Part shown: one piece after another, positions 12,690 through 26,200 of the stretch
Layout: each line of letters begins with the position of its first letter
Position numbering within the stretch: the first letter of the stretch is position 1
Origin: Bathymodiolus brooksi
Taxonomy: Eukaryota; Mollusca; Bivalvia; Mytilida; Modiolidae
DNA: 64,000 bases
Assembly (NCBI GenBank): GCA_963680875.1
Contig: OY804575.1
Span: 30,780,494 to 30,844,493, forward strand
Direction: 5' to 3'
Notes under the pieces: generated by a model
The model's input: only the letters and a program-made list of their open reading frames with translations
Told to the model about the DNA's origin: nothing
Databases searched by the model: none
Made by a program: the position numbers and the translations under genes

Positions 12690-14165
12690 TCATACTCTAA
12701 GGTGGCGCCCATTTGGGATGTTCAAACTTTCCTTGGACAGTACTGGTATTTTATAGATTTCCTTATTTCCTTCAAAATCTGATATCTAAAATGGCATTTG
12801 TTTATTTTGATTGGCTTTTATAAATCCAATTTCTGCTCGTAAACAACTATTGAACATCTACATTTTGATTGCTTAATAATGATCTGACATAAAATATATC
12901 GGCAATGCAGCCTGATAGTATGTGATTCATGAATACTAAGACAATTTGAAAAGAAACAGCTTCATCATGGTACCGACAAATTGCAAGAATTATCTAAAAA
13001 GAATCCATCGCTTCAATTAACCCAACATCCATTTCACAGTCTTGATCTTTGACGATCAAAGTTTCTGTTTGGCGTAGGCATTGAAAAAAATCATCTGTTT
13101 AGAAACCAATAGATAACCATTTGAATTTAAGCTTCGTGGGAATGGATCTGCAATGGGATAAGTAATTTATTATTAGTTATAAATAAAATATGCTGGGAGT
13201 AAGAAATGGAAGAATTTAAATTCAAAGTAACTATTGTACTGAGTATTTTCCCAGCTCTCTCGGGACCTTTATAGCTACAGTGCTTAAATCAATCAGCATT
13301 ACCACAGACACCATTACACCAAAGAGACAGATAAGACAATTCCCCATTAATTGATACACCATTCTCTATGCTCAATATACTTTATACCATTTACTATTTG
13401 TATGTTGGTAATATCGTAGATGTCAGAATAAAACTAAATCAAGTAACGAGACTACATCAAAGTTATATTAATATTAATCTAAAGCACACCCATTAATCTT
13501 ACATTGAATCATTGTATATTCCTTTTCCCCATGCACTATTTTCCATTCCAATAGACTTTTCTGCATTCCACATGCACGATTCCTAATTCCCAATGATACT
13601 GTATTATAGATGATCTATGATTGAATGCACGTCCGCAACTGGGCATGCATGATTGGTTTTAGTCAATATACGAAAAATCATCTACCCCATTCGACCAGAA
13701 ATGTTGCTGCAATTATCTATGAATGATCCTTAAAAAAGCTTAATCACGCAAGTAAATGAAAGAATACCCCCTCCAGAAAAAAACTGTGTCATGTGTACAA
13801 AAGCCCTGCAGTAATACCCAATGAATGATCTAAACCGACATCCAATATGGCCGACACGGTTGACAATATATTGACATACTGTGTTGTCATTTGAACAAAA
13901 CTATTGCAGGAATCTCATAGCAATACTATTGATTTTGAATTTTTGAATTTTGATATAAAATGAACAATCCACTACATGTACAATTTTGAAAAACGTTTTT
14001 GACTAGTAAATATATGTTGACAGGTAAAATGAAAACACCTTTTTTCGGAATATATTTTCTAATGTATACAATCTTGTTCACTATATTACTTGTAGTAGCG
14101 TTTTATTCATTGATGAACTGGCACAATACAGTTTAATAATTTGATAATACTTTCGTATTTTGTAG
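12690..14165. other. Immediate upstream region of the receptor phosphatase gene
   Basis: AT-rich, no recognisable ORF or repeat. The promoter or a 5'-UTR exon probably lies here, because TTTTGTAG at 14158-14165 resembles an acceptor. No clear TATA or initiator could be singled out. Confidence 0.3.
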
Positions 14166-14178
14166 ATCAAAAGTCGAA

Positions 14179-14245
14179 ATGAAATGGTATTTCACAGCTT
14201 TTATCTTGATACAAAGTTTGATTTTCAGCAGGATCAAAGCTTTTG
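14179..14245 (+). CDS. Exon 1: signal peptide
   Basis: ATG at 14179 opens [20 protein letters not shown], a short basic start followed by a hydrophobic core, then AF, and ends in phase 1 before the donor GTAAGA. It is a good secretory signal peptide, with cleavage probably around residue 21-23. The sequence just before it (TTTTGTAG ending at 14165) looks like a 3' splice site, so a separate upstream 5'-UTR exon is likely and this exon may begin at 14166. It is the only candidate that splices in phase into the FTP exon. Confidence 0.8.
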
Positions 14246-17200
14246 GTAAGACACATCCATTGTTTCAACGATAATGATATTTTAATAAGACAATATCACT
14301 TTATACATTGTAAATAAATTAATTCTTTGCTGGAATATGTAAACATGATAACAATATGGCTACCAAGTAAAGAACAGATTAATTCCAGTCTAGAAGGTAT
14401 GACTTATCTATTTACTGACATATGAAGGTTAACTTTGCATACCTACCAATTACGCCCAAATCAAAGTAAATAATAGGAGTTTAATGACGTCAAATAAATA
14501 CAATTAAACCTGTCTAAACCGAACCTACATGTAAATAAAACTGAATCCTGTTTAAGTCGAATTATAAATAAATGTCCAATGTTGGAAATCTTTGCTAAAT
14601 TAACCTGTACAAACTGAACACCTGTCTATCCTGAACAAAAACGTTGGTCTTAAGGAGGTTGGGTTTTGACAAGTTTCACTGTAGTAAAACTATATTGCTT
14701 TCGTTGATGTCCGAGTTCATTTTATTTTTTTCATGCCTTACGAAATACATCATTCAAAGATTGTGGATGAATTAATTCTCCTTATCACATATATTTCCAA
14801 GTGAAATTAAAAGAAACCAGTATTGCACTCAGTGAAATAAAAACGTTTTGACGTTTTCACAAAGGAAAATATCATTGAGCATCTGACAGTGAAAAACAAG
14901 TTCCCCTTTTCAACGTCTTAGTCCCTCATTCAAAATTGTAAAATCTATGTAATAAATAGTATTACTACTCTTGTAATCGAAATATTGAAAATAAATCATG
15001 CGTAACCAAACAATTCACTCGTGATCTTTTTATATACTTTACTACTTTTATTGTCTTTCAACTATGGATAAAAAAGAACGAAACATTTGACATTTTCTCT
15101 ACGTTCATATCTGTATTGACTTTGAAAAAAAACCTTATTTTTCTAATTTCCATTTTCATGTTGACAGATATTTTAGATGATATAGGTACTGCGAAACAAA
15201 GTGGTAGTTACAACAGTTACAATGCATCAAAAGCTTTAGACGGAAACAGGAATCAGGACTGGGATGGGGGAAGTTGTGGTCATACTGCAGAAGGTCAAAC
15301 GACGGCATGGTGGAGACTTGATATTGGACAACAAGTCAATATTTATAATATTGTAATCTATTATAGAAATGCTAGTAAGTATAAAATGTGCATCTAGACC
15401 CGTGTCACAATTAAACGATCTACAGTAATAACACTGTTTGACATACACAGGTTTAGATAAACAGAATTTCATGATAGTTGATATATGTGAAAAAAGATAG
15501 ACAAGAAATCAAAATATATGTAAATTATTAACGATAAATGTAACATAACATAAATGTAAGATTGGAAATAAAAAAATATCACCTGAAAACATTTTGGGAG
15601 TGAATTCTAGTTATTTTACGACATTTTGATATTGCTGAAAACAGCAAATTCAAAAGAATTTAGATTTTTCATGGTTTTGACTAATACTTGAGGAAATGAA
15701 ATAAAAGTAGGTGTTGGTCAATTGTATTGTTTAGTCTTACTTCGGATGGATCGGAAGATATCCTCTACTCGTGGTGAAAACCCTGATGGTTAATTAGGAG
15801 ATAGTAATTTGAAAATAAAGACTTTAATAGTAGTGAAATAATTGACATAATTCATACCGCTATACTCGGGAATATCGTCTATATATATATATATATTCTT
15901 CATTATCCAATACAATATATTAAAAATTGCTGTTAGATTGCTGTCAAATTATAATATTAAGTATATATGTACCATCTACACACGCTTATGCACATGTCTT
16001 ACGTCTATCCCTAGATTTGCCTTACGAGACAAGGTAACACTACGACTATTTAAGCTCCCTTTTTAGGGAGTGGATGTGGTCGAGTAGTCTAGTGCGCTGG
16101 ACGTAAGGCTAAGTGAATGGTGCTGCAGTGTATCAATGGTGTGAGTTCAAATACCGTCGAGGGAAGACAAAAACATTGATATCTTTAAAATCTAATTCTA
16201 ACACTGTTTGGTTTAATTTTCAGACGTATATTTAATATTTAGCATTAATCTAGTATCACAAGTAACTTTGAGTTCCAGTAGGACAGATATAGTGTATGGT
16301 TGTCACTTGCTTTAGACGTTTGTATAATATACTTTATTTCCTGTGACTGTATAATGAATTCTTCATTATCCTATGCAATATATTAAAAATTGCAGAGTTA
16401 GATTGCTGTCAAATTATAATATTAAGTATATGTACCATCTACACACGCTTATACACATGTCTTACGTCTATCCCTAGATTTGTCTTACGAGACAAGGTAA
16501 CACTACGATTATTGAAGCTCCTTTTTTAGGGAGTGGATGTGGTCGAGTGGTCTAGGGCGCTGGACGTAAGGCTAAGCGAATGGTGCTGCAGTGTATCGAT
16601 GGTGTGAGTTCAAATCCCGTCGAGGGAAGAACACAAAATTTGACAGCTCTATAATCTAATTCTAACACTGTTTGGTTTAATTTTCAGACGTGTATTTAAT
16701 ATTCAGTATTAACCTAGTATCACAAGTAACTTTGAGATCCAGTGGGACAGATATATTGTATGGTTATCACTTGCTTAGACGTTTGTATAATTTACTTTAT
16801 TTCCTGTGACTGTATAATGAATTCTTCATTATCCTATGCAATATATAACAAAAATGCTGAGTTAGATTGCTGTCAAATCATAATATTAAGTATATATGTA
16901 TCATCTACACACGCTTATATACACATGTATTACGTCTATCCCTAGATTTGCCTTACGAGACAAGGTAACACTACGACTATTGAAGCTCCTTTTTTTAGGG
17001 AGTGGATGTGGTCGAGTGGTCTAGGGCGCTGGACGTAAGACTAAGCGAATGGTGGTGCAGTGTATCAATGGTGTGAGTTCAAATCCCGTCAAGGGAAGAA
17101 CAACAAATTTGACAGCTCTAAAATCTAATTCTAACACTGTTTGGTTTAATTTTCAGACGTGTATTTAATATTTAGTATTAACCTAGTATCACAAGTAACT

Positions 17201-20200
17201 TTGAGATCCAGTAGGACAGATATATTGTATGGTTGTCACTTGCTTAGACGTTTGTATAATATACTTTATTTCCTGTGACTGTATAATGAATTCTTCATTA
17301 TCCTATACAATATATTAAAAATTGCTGAGTTAGAGTGCTGTCAAATTATAATATTAAGTATATATGTACCATCTACACACGCTTATACACATGTCTTACG
17401 TCTATCCCTAGATTTGCCTTACGAGACAAGGTAACACTACGACTATTGAAGCTCCTTTTGTAGGGAGTGGATGTGGTCGAGTGGTCTAGGGCGCTGGACG
17501 TAAGGCTAAGCGAATGGTGCTGCAGTGTATCAATGGTGTGAGTTCATATCCCGTCGAGGGAAGAACAAAAAAATTGACAGCTCTAAAATCTAATTCTAAC
17601 ACTGTTTGGTTTAATTTTCAGACGTGTATTTAATATTTAGTATTAACCTAGTATCACAAGTAACTTTGAGATCCAGTGGGACAGATACATTGTATGGTTG
17701 TCACTTGCTTTAGACGTTTGTATAATATACTTTATTTCCTGTGACTGTATAATGAATTCTTCATTATCCTATACAATATATGAAAAAAATGCTGAGTTAG
17801 ATTGCTGTCAAATCATAATATTAAGTATATATGTATCATCTACACACGCTTATACACATGTCTTACGTTTATCCCCAGATTTGCCTTACGAGACAAGGTA
17901 ACACTACGATTATTGAAGCTCCTTTTTGTAGGGAGTGGATGTGGTCGAGTGGTCTAGGGCGCTGGACGTAAGACTAAGCGAATGGTGCTGCAGTGTATCA
18001 ATGGTGTGAGTTCAAATCCCGTCGAGGGAAGAACAACAAATTTGACAGCTCTAAAATCTAATTCTAACACTGTTTGGTTTAATTTTCAGACGTGTATTTA
18101 ATATTTAGTATTAACCTAGTATTACAAGTAACTTTGAGATCCAGTAGGACAGATATATTGTATGGTTGTCACTTGCTTAGACGTTTGTATAATTTACTTT
18201 ATTTCCTGTGACTGTATAATGAATTCTTCATTATCCTATGCAATATATAATAAAATGCTGAGTTAGATTGCTGTCAAATCATAATATTAAGTATATATGT
18301 ACCATCTACACACGCTTATATACACATGTCTTACGTCTATCCCTAGATTTGCCTTACGAGACAAGGTAACACTACGACTATTGAAGCTCCTTTTTAGGGA
18401 GTGGATGTGGTCGAATGGTCTAGGGCGCTGGACGTAAGGCTAAGCGAATGGTGCTGCAGTGTATTAATGGTGTGAGTTCATATCCCGTCAAGGGCAGAAC
18501 AACAAATTTGACAGCTCTAAAATCTAATTCTAACACTGTTTGGTTTAATTTTCAGACGTGTATTTAATATTTAGTATTAACCTAGTATCACAAGTAACTT
18601 TGAGATCTAGTAGGACAGATATATTGTATGGTTGTCACTTGCTTTAGACGTTTGTATAATATACTTTATTTCCTGTGACTGTATAATGAATTCTACATTA
18701 TCTTATATAATATATTAAAAATTGCTGAGTTAGAGTGCTGTCAAATTATAATATTAAGTATATATGTACCATCTACACACGCTTATACACATGTCTTACG
18801 TCTATCCCTAGATTTGCCTTACGAGACAAGGTAACACTACGATTATTGAAGCTCCTTTTTTAGGGAGTGGATGTGGTCGAGTGGTCTAGTGCGCTGGACG
18901 TAAGGCTAAGCGAATGGTGCTACAGTGTATCAATGGTGTGAGTTCAAATCCCGTCGAGGGAAGAACAAAAAATTTGACAGCTCTAAAATCTAATTCTTAC
19001 ACTGTTTGGTTTAATTTTCAGACGTATATATATATATATATATATATATCTATATATATATATATATATATGACACGTCTCCTCTTAGTGAAATGGTGAG
19101 GTCATGCAAGTGTTTACCACATGTGAGTAAAACTCAGACCTTTTCATGGGTGACCAGCATTGTTTATTGTTGTAGGGACTTCGGGGTCCTAATCGTGAAC
19201 CTTGTACAGAAAATATATTTATTCTTCATGACATAGAAGTTGTCATGATGTATAATACTTCATGTTGAAAAGAGCAGTTATGTCAATAACCATTATTGAA
19301 GTATTAGATTGTACACAAGGCTATCATAAGAAATAGTATGGAAACAACGGTCAACATTAAACCAACATTTAATTGAAAATATCATCTTTTTTCATCTGTG
19401 CGCAAGTACATGTAGTGAAATACTTGTGTTCATATCTTTAGAAAAAACGTTTTGAAAGACGAGATGATTCTTAAAAAACTTGGCTTATTAGTTTAGTACT
19501 CATCGCTTACATTGTAACAGTCTTAATACAAACTGTAATCTCGAGCGCAACGTATGAAATACAAGATTCATGCGCACGGGCGGTTGGTATTTTACTATGA
19601 AGAGGTGGATTCCTATAATGTCAAAAATTGAAGTCATCTCTGCTATCATAGGGTCAGGTAGAAAAATGACCATTGGTGTCAAATGTGTGATAAATATCAG
19701 GAAGCGAAGTAGATGAACTTTTGGACAATTAATTGACGGACCAACATCAGCATACCTTAATACGAAATTAAAGGTTTTAGTTTCTGTCTTTGATATACGT
19801 TTCTTTGAACCTCTGCCTCAAAATATTATACAAAATCAAACGGAAAGTGCTAACGGGTTATTCATCCCCAAATCAGCACAAATCAAAACAGAATCTACAA
19901 AACAAAATTCACAAATGTTTCATGGCATCAAGGATTGACCTAAAAATGTTAAAGTACACATGGACAGATTGTCAGTTGTCGACATAATTTGTTGTCATTG
20001 ATAGAATGTCAGTTGTCGACAGAATTTGTTGTCATTGACAGACGGTCTGTTGTCGACATGATTTGTTGTAATAACTTGTATGATTAATAAGTTGTCTTAT
20101 GATAGTCATGTGTCCATTGTCTCATATATGACATATGAGTAGAAAAGAACTTGACGACAAAAATTATACAACTTTTAGAGGCAATTTGAAAATACTTAGG

Positions 20201-23200
20201 TACCTTTACATAGATTTAGAATATATTTAATGTTTTTATTCTCCTGTTTAGGACCTGACAGACTTGATGGTTTTTATATCTACATATCAGATGCATTTGA
20301 TGAGCAGCAGCCAAACAGTGGACATCTGTGTTATCACGACCAACAAGCAGGTCGTCCAAACACTCTACAGAATAAAACATGTAACTATCCTGGACGATAT
20401 GTAGTGATTTATAATAAACGGCACAGATCAGATGCTATCCTTGAACTTTGTGAGGTTGAAGTGTATGGTAAGATTAATTACTAGTAAAAAAAATAAGACA
20501 AAGTTAAAAAGAAAAAAAAAACGTTTTAATAAATTGTGTTATGAAAATCAATCTTCAGACAATGTTTTTCGAATCTAAGGTTAACATATGTCAAAATAAA
20601 ATAATATTATTAAAATGTATGATGCACATAGCTATATATATGTAACATGTTATCATAGCATTTCGAGGACAAAGAGAATGTTCTATGAGCAAACAAGCCA
20701 TTGCAATATTATTGCCTGTAATACATCATAATGTTTTGATTAGCCTGAACTGACCAATAGGAACAAGTTACATTTGCATTGAACAAACTTTTATTTCAAA
20801 GGTGCTTACAAAGCTTGTGTATAAGGTACTTTGAAGAAATATCGGTAGTGGTGGATATATATTTTTCATAATATAATGCAAACAGAAAACAACGTGTTGA
20901 GATTATTATTTATTTGATAATAGGAACTTAACTTTACATTGTATTGTCTGTCTTTTGATTTACGGATTCTGATTAACCCTTTGGTATCTTCAAACTCTTC
21001 TTTTTACTATTATGACGATGGTCAACAATTCCACTAATATTAATAACACGAACAATCACCTCTCACCTCAACTTACTGAACATAAAAAGACCTGACATAT
21101 GACGTTGGAAATCGAAGGTCCTGGTTTGGATCAGGCATGAAAATGTGGCGAGATTAAATAGGATCTCAACTTCCCCTCCTAACATATGGATCACCAATGT
21201 ATATAACCAAACGATAAAAAAAACCTGGTCAGATTTGCTTCCACTCAAAAATGCGACATACTATCACAAATATGAATGACAACTTAAACATTGACAGACA
21301 ATGATGTCATATGGTACAAATGAAGGCACTATGGATCATGGGGTTAGAATCTTGATGGCTAAAATTAAGTTAGGTTTCAATGAGTACAACCCTTTTGTTG
21401 AAACATTTCTTAAACACCATGTATGGACATGTGATGGTATTAGTTTTGAAATTTCAATTTTATACAACTGAATGTCCGTTGTAGTACGATGTTGGTCCAT
21501 AATTTAGCATAGTCTCTAATTAAAAAAAAATATAAATGTGATTGGACTGAAGCCTTATTATGATTTGTAGACTAAAGGTTATAAAAAGAACAGATTCAAC
21601 AGGGTAGATATGGGTATTTAAAATTTAACAAAAGGTACAATCATCGTCTTACGAACAAGAAATGGACTTGATACGAAATAAAAATTTCAACCGTGCTAAT
21701 TAACAATTCAACCAATTTCAACAAAACGAACATCAACTTTGACCTCAAATCATTGAATAAAAAAGAGATATGTCGATAAAAATCAAGATCCTGTTTTGGG
21801 ACATACTAAAAGATGTGGCGGAATTAAAAAAATAGTGGGATTTAATCATAACAATTCAAACGGTCAGTGAATGCTTGCATACGTAGCTAACTAACTACTA
21901 GCTATAAAAGTAAAAAATGTTGATTAGAGACCATTATTTGGGGCACATTAATTATCATTGGAATACGGAGCTTGAATCTTCTACAGATGGCGACCTTTGG
22001 GTATATGGAGATCATACCTTTACTTTAGGTCCATCATATTCGTACGGACGAGCTACATTATGTCAGGCAGCTTTGTGCTATTACTCAACTTTGTACATTT
22101 AAAGGTCCAAGTGTTTATGGAGTTCGATCCCTTGTGACTAATGAATACAATTTACAATAAAAAGAATTCACAACAATTCGTGTAAATTTATGCGTAAGAT
22201 TTTCCATTTACGGTTTTTATGCAAAAATATATAGTTCTTTTCAGAAAGGATATCATAAGACCAATTTTAATCTTACGATAAATCTTAAGGCTAGAAATTA
22301 TGAGAAAATACTTCCTTAGCAATTTGCTTCATTTTAGCAGCACGTGCGTAAACAACGCCTCTGTATTGCTTTAAGTATTTTATCGTCTGCATTATAGATT
22401 CTCAGAAAATTTAAGTGATCTCTTTATCCTAGAGAATATACATGAAATATACGACTAACGAAAGAAGTGAAAAAGGAAGCTAGTACACATTTTTGGACTA
22501 TTTTCCAACAATGTACATATCTATAACCTAGGTACTATTAGCTATTTTTCATGTTTTATTATCTACATAGGGAAAACGTGTCTTCTATTACGTCTCCGTT
22601 AAAAAAAAACTATTAGAAACTGAACGTCTGAGTGACTAAATATCATGCTTTGGTCAGGATACGAAATGGAAAATATAGAAGTAGATTTAATATACCTTTT
22701 GCACATTATCGCTTTGATTCTACAATTATGCACTTTTAACGTTTGTAATGGTAGTTATTTCCCTTAGGAGGTCAAAATTGTTCCCGTTCCACACTAGAGC
22801 AACGAAAAGGACAAAGAATTTGAGTATGATTTATAAAAAATCTATAGATATTTGAACCTTGCACAAATCCAGAAGATAATGTTATTGCAAATAAAAAAAT
22901 CAGAAGTTGTTATAACATTTAAATTTTGTACAGAGTATGAAAACAATATTGTAATTTTCGTAGTTTGTGTGGAATGAACACGTTTGTCCGCATTAAAGGG
23001 CAGTAACTCTTACAAAAACGTGAAGAAACATATAATTTCAAGGAGGAAATGTGCAAATGATCTATTGAAACTTGAAATTAATAATAAAAATGATATCATG
23101 ATATAACAATTTGATATCATGGTAGGTTGCCTCTTGGGAAAGTATGGATATAACTGTGAAAACACTTGTTCTACACACTGCAATGACATAACTTGTGATA

Positions 23201-26200
23201 TATGGTCTGGAAATTGTGTGTGCGCACCTGGATATCAAGGAGGAAAATGCCTGGACGGTAAGTGTGTTTATTGTAATCCAACTCGTGTGATAAAGATACA
23301 ACAATGATCCAGTGAGTCAGATATATGTATTTTACGTCATCCTTTTAACGGCAGCTGACATGAGCTGAGGGTGTTGTTGTTAAACAGTGAAGTGCCTATT
23401 ACAAGCCTGATGCGTGAGCGGTAATGCATATGTGCGTTAACACCATCGATTTTGCCTCTTAGTAGGATTTCCTATTGAATTTTGTGACTGTTCTGAAGGT
23501 GTGTGATATGATTTGGCTTCAATTTATTCTCACAGACTAAAAACTCGACTCTCAAAAATCATGCGATCTGTATGACCAACACATCCTCCAACTGATGAAT
23601 GTCGTCTATAAAAACCTTTCCATTCGTATGTATTTTAATTCATGTTAGGTGCATATATAGAACTTCACATATAATGAAGTAGCCCAACGAAACCAGTGTA
23701 TGTTTTACAGATGTTGGTATTCATAATATTATTAGAATTTAGAAAATTAAATCATTAAATCGTAATTATTCCATTTAATGCCCCGTTTAGTCCCTTATTT
23801 ATTTTTATTTATAATTCACAAAATGTGCATGACAAAATGTAGCTTTCCTTACATACCATTATTATATCATATTTAACTGCATGTTTGGACAGATACGATG
23901 ACTCAACACGTCAAATTGTAAATTAAATAAGACATTTATGCACACAATATAGAGCAGGCACGTCAAAATATTAAATTGTATGATGTGATATGTAAAAATA
24001 GAACGAAGCAGCATCATATTACTCGCCTGGTCGATTTATATCGTGGTCGACAACATATACGTCACAATCATATTGATGCACTTGTAAGCAGAAATAAAGG
24101 AAATGCAATGCTAAATTCGACAGAGCGGATCTGTCGAAAGTTCTTGCCAGTTATAGTCCGAATATCAATGAGTAATTTTCAGCCTTCATTCGCTTAATTC
24201 TCCGAACAGCATTATTCGTTTGTGTGATCAGAAGTCGAGGAAGGACATACAATACAACTGTCAAAAGAAAAAAGACAAAAGGACAAACAATGAAGAGCAA
24301 AGACTGAGCAACACAAACACCACTAAAATCCAGGTTCCCCGGAAGGGTAAACAGTTGCTGCTCCACATGTGGCAACCGTCATGTTAGTTGTTAGTAACCC
24401 GGTTATAAGTCATGAATGGGAAAATAATCGGATTGTGATTAGGACAAACGGAAATCATTAGCGGCATTTGTCACACAGATATTCCATAGCGATTAACCAA
24501 GCCATGGTGGTCACTCGAAACATCCAGTGCATATTAAAACATTTAAATGAGTGCATGTTAAGAACATATGTCATATAATAGACTCCGGGGCTGATGAGTT
24601 CACAGCCGGTTTTTATTGGAGTTCGTGTTGCTCGATCCTTTGTTTTATGTGTAGTGTTTTGTAGATCATTGTTTGTCCTTATGTTCCTTTTCTTCGATTT
24701 ACGAATTCTGATTTGGTTATCCCTTATCTGGTCAAACTCTTCTTTCATCAATACTACTTTTGCGATCAATATATTTTTTCTTGCTACATTATAGCATGTT
24801 CGCGAGGAACATATGGACTCAACTGTAGTGAAACATGCAGTAATTGTAAATACCAACCCTGTTCCCCAGTAACTGGTGTATGTAGAGCAGGCTGTAATGG
24901 TGGATGGAAAGGTGACAAATGTAATCAAGGTATTAGATTTTGTATACTATATATTAATGTTATATTCTCGATACAAGATAAAAAAAAACAAAGAAAGAAA
25001 AGCTAACTTTAAAGCCACACACGGATAACTAGCACAATAATACAGTGGCAATATTAGGTCTTATTTCATGATGAACTCAACAATTCAAAATTTAGCATTT
25101 GTAAAGAAAAGAAAGAATATTTAAGAGATTTTCATATAGAAAGACAAATCCAGATACAATTTAACAGTGGTTTATCACAGAGGACGAAAACAAAAAATTG
25201 TATAACTCAAAGTGTCAGAAATCATCGAGTGACAGAATATGTTCCGTAAGTGTCAGGACAATCTAATCCATGCCTTTAATACCACCTTCGTATAATTCCT
25301 GCATAACTTTATCCTTTTTATATATAATTGAGTAAATGATTGTTGCTTAACGCCCACTCAGAAATATTCAGCTATATCAGGCAAGAACAAGTTAATTTTG
25401 AATGAGATGAGATGAGGTCCGCTTTGCACTAGACCAACAGGCTTAGTTGGATTTTTATAGGACTAGCGCACTGACACAACAGTCCGCTCGGATACATTAA
25501 CCTGATTCCGAGCCAACCAGTAATTGCTCGTTCTCCTTAATGCTGCGTGCTTAACATAGAAGCAACAAATACCAATTGCCCAGTCTTTGGTTTGACTCAA
25601 ATCGGGGCTCGAACCGACGATCTACCACATTCGAGGAGAGCACGCTTACTATTACACCACCAATTCTTTCTTGTTTAGATGTAAGAATTATAATATGACG
25701 AATATAACGAACTCAAGGTAAAATCTTAATATATTTCCGAGTGAACGTACAATCCAGACACAAAATACGTATTTCCTTTTTTTTCGTATCAGAACTGTTG
25801 TAGTAGTACAGGGATACCGTTCCTATAAATTAATGAAAACTAAATGTCGTGATCGTCATTAATATCTTGAATATAAATACAATTCAACATACAAAGAAGT
25901 TTAGATGTGTCAGATTTGAATTATTTATCTGTGTTAATACGTGGTCGCCATAGAAACATAGAAGGGAGATATCCGTTTTTGATCAGATCTCTACATGTAT
26001 AATTAAATTTATCTTTACAACGGTACTAAAATTTAGTGATAGTTTTCTAAATCCATAAAAATAAAGTATCACTGAAGTAAAACCAGTTTACAACATACAC
26101 TAGCTTTGTGCTGCTAAAGAACTGTACTTCATTTTTATATTACTTGTAGAATGTAGTACTGGACATTATGGACCAAACTGTTTGTACACGTGTGGGGCAT

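Noticed and set aside
21917..22102. Possible extra ectodomain exon in intron 3
   Set aside because: No acceptor/donor pair in phase 1-1, and exon 3 already joins exon 4 correctly (VYGC).
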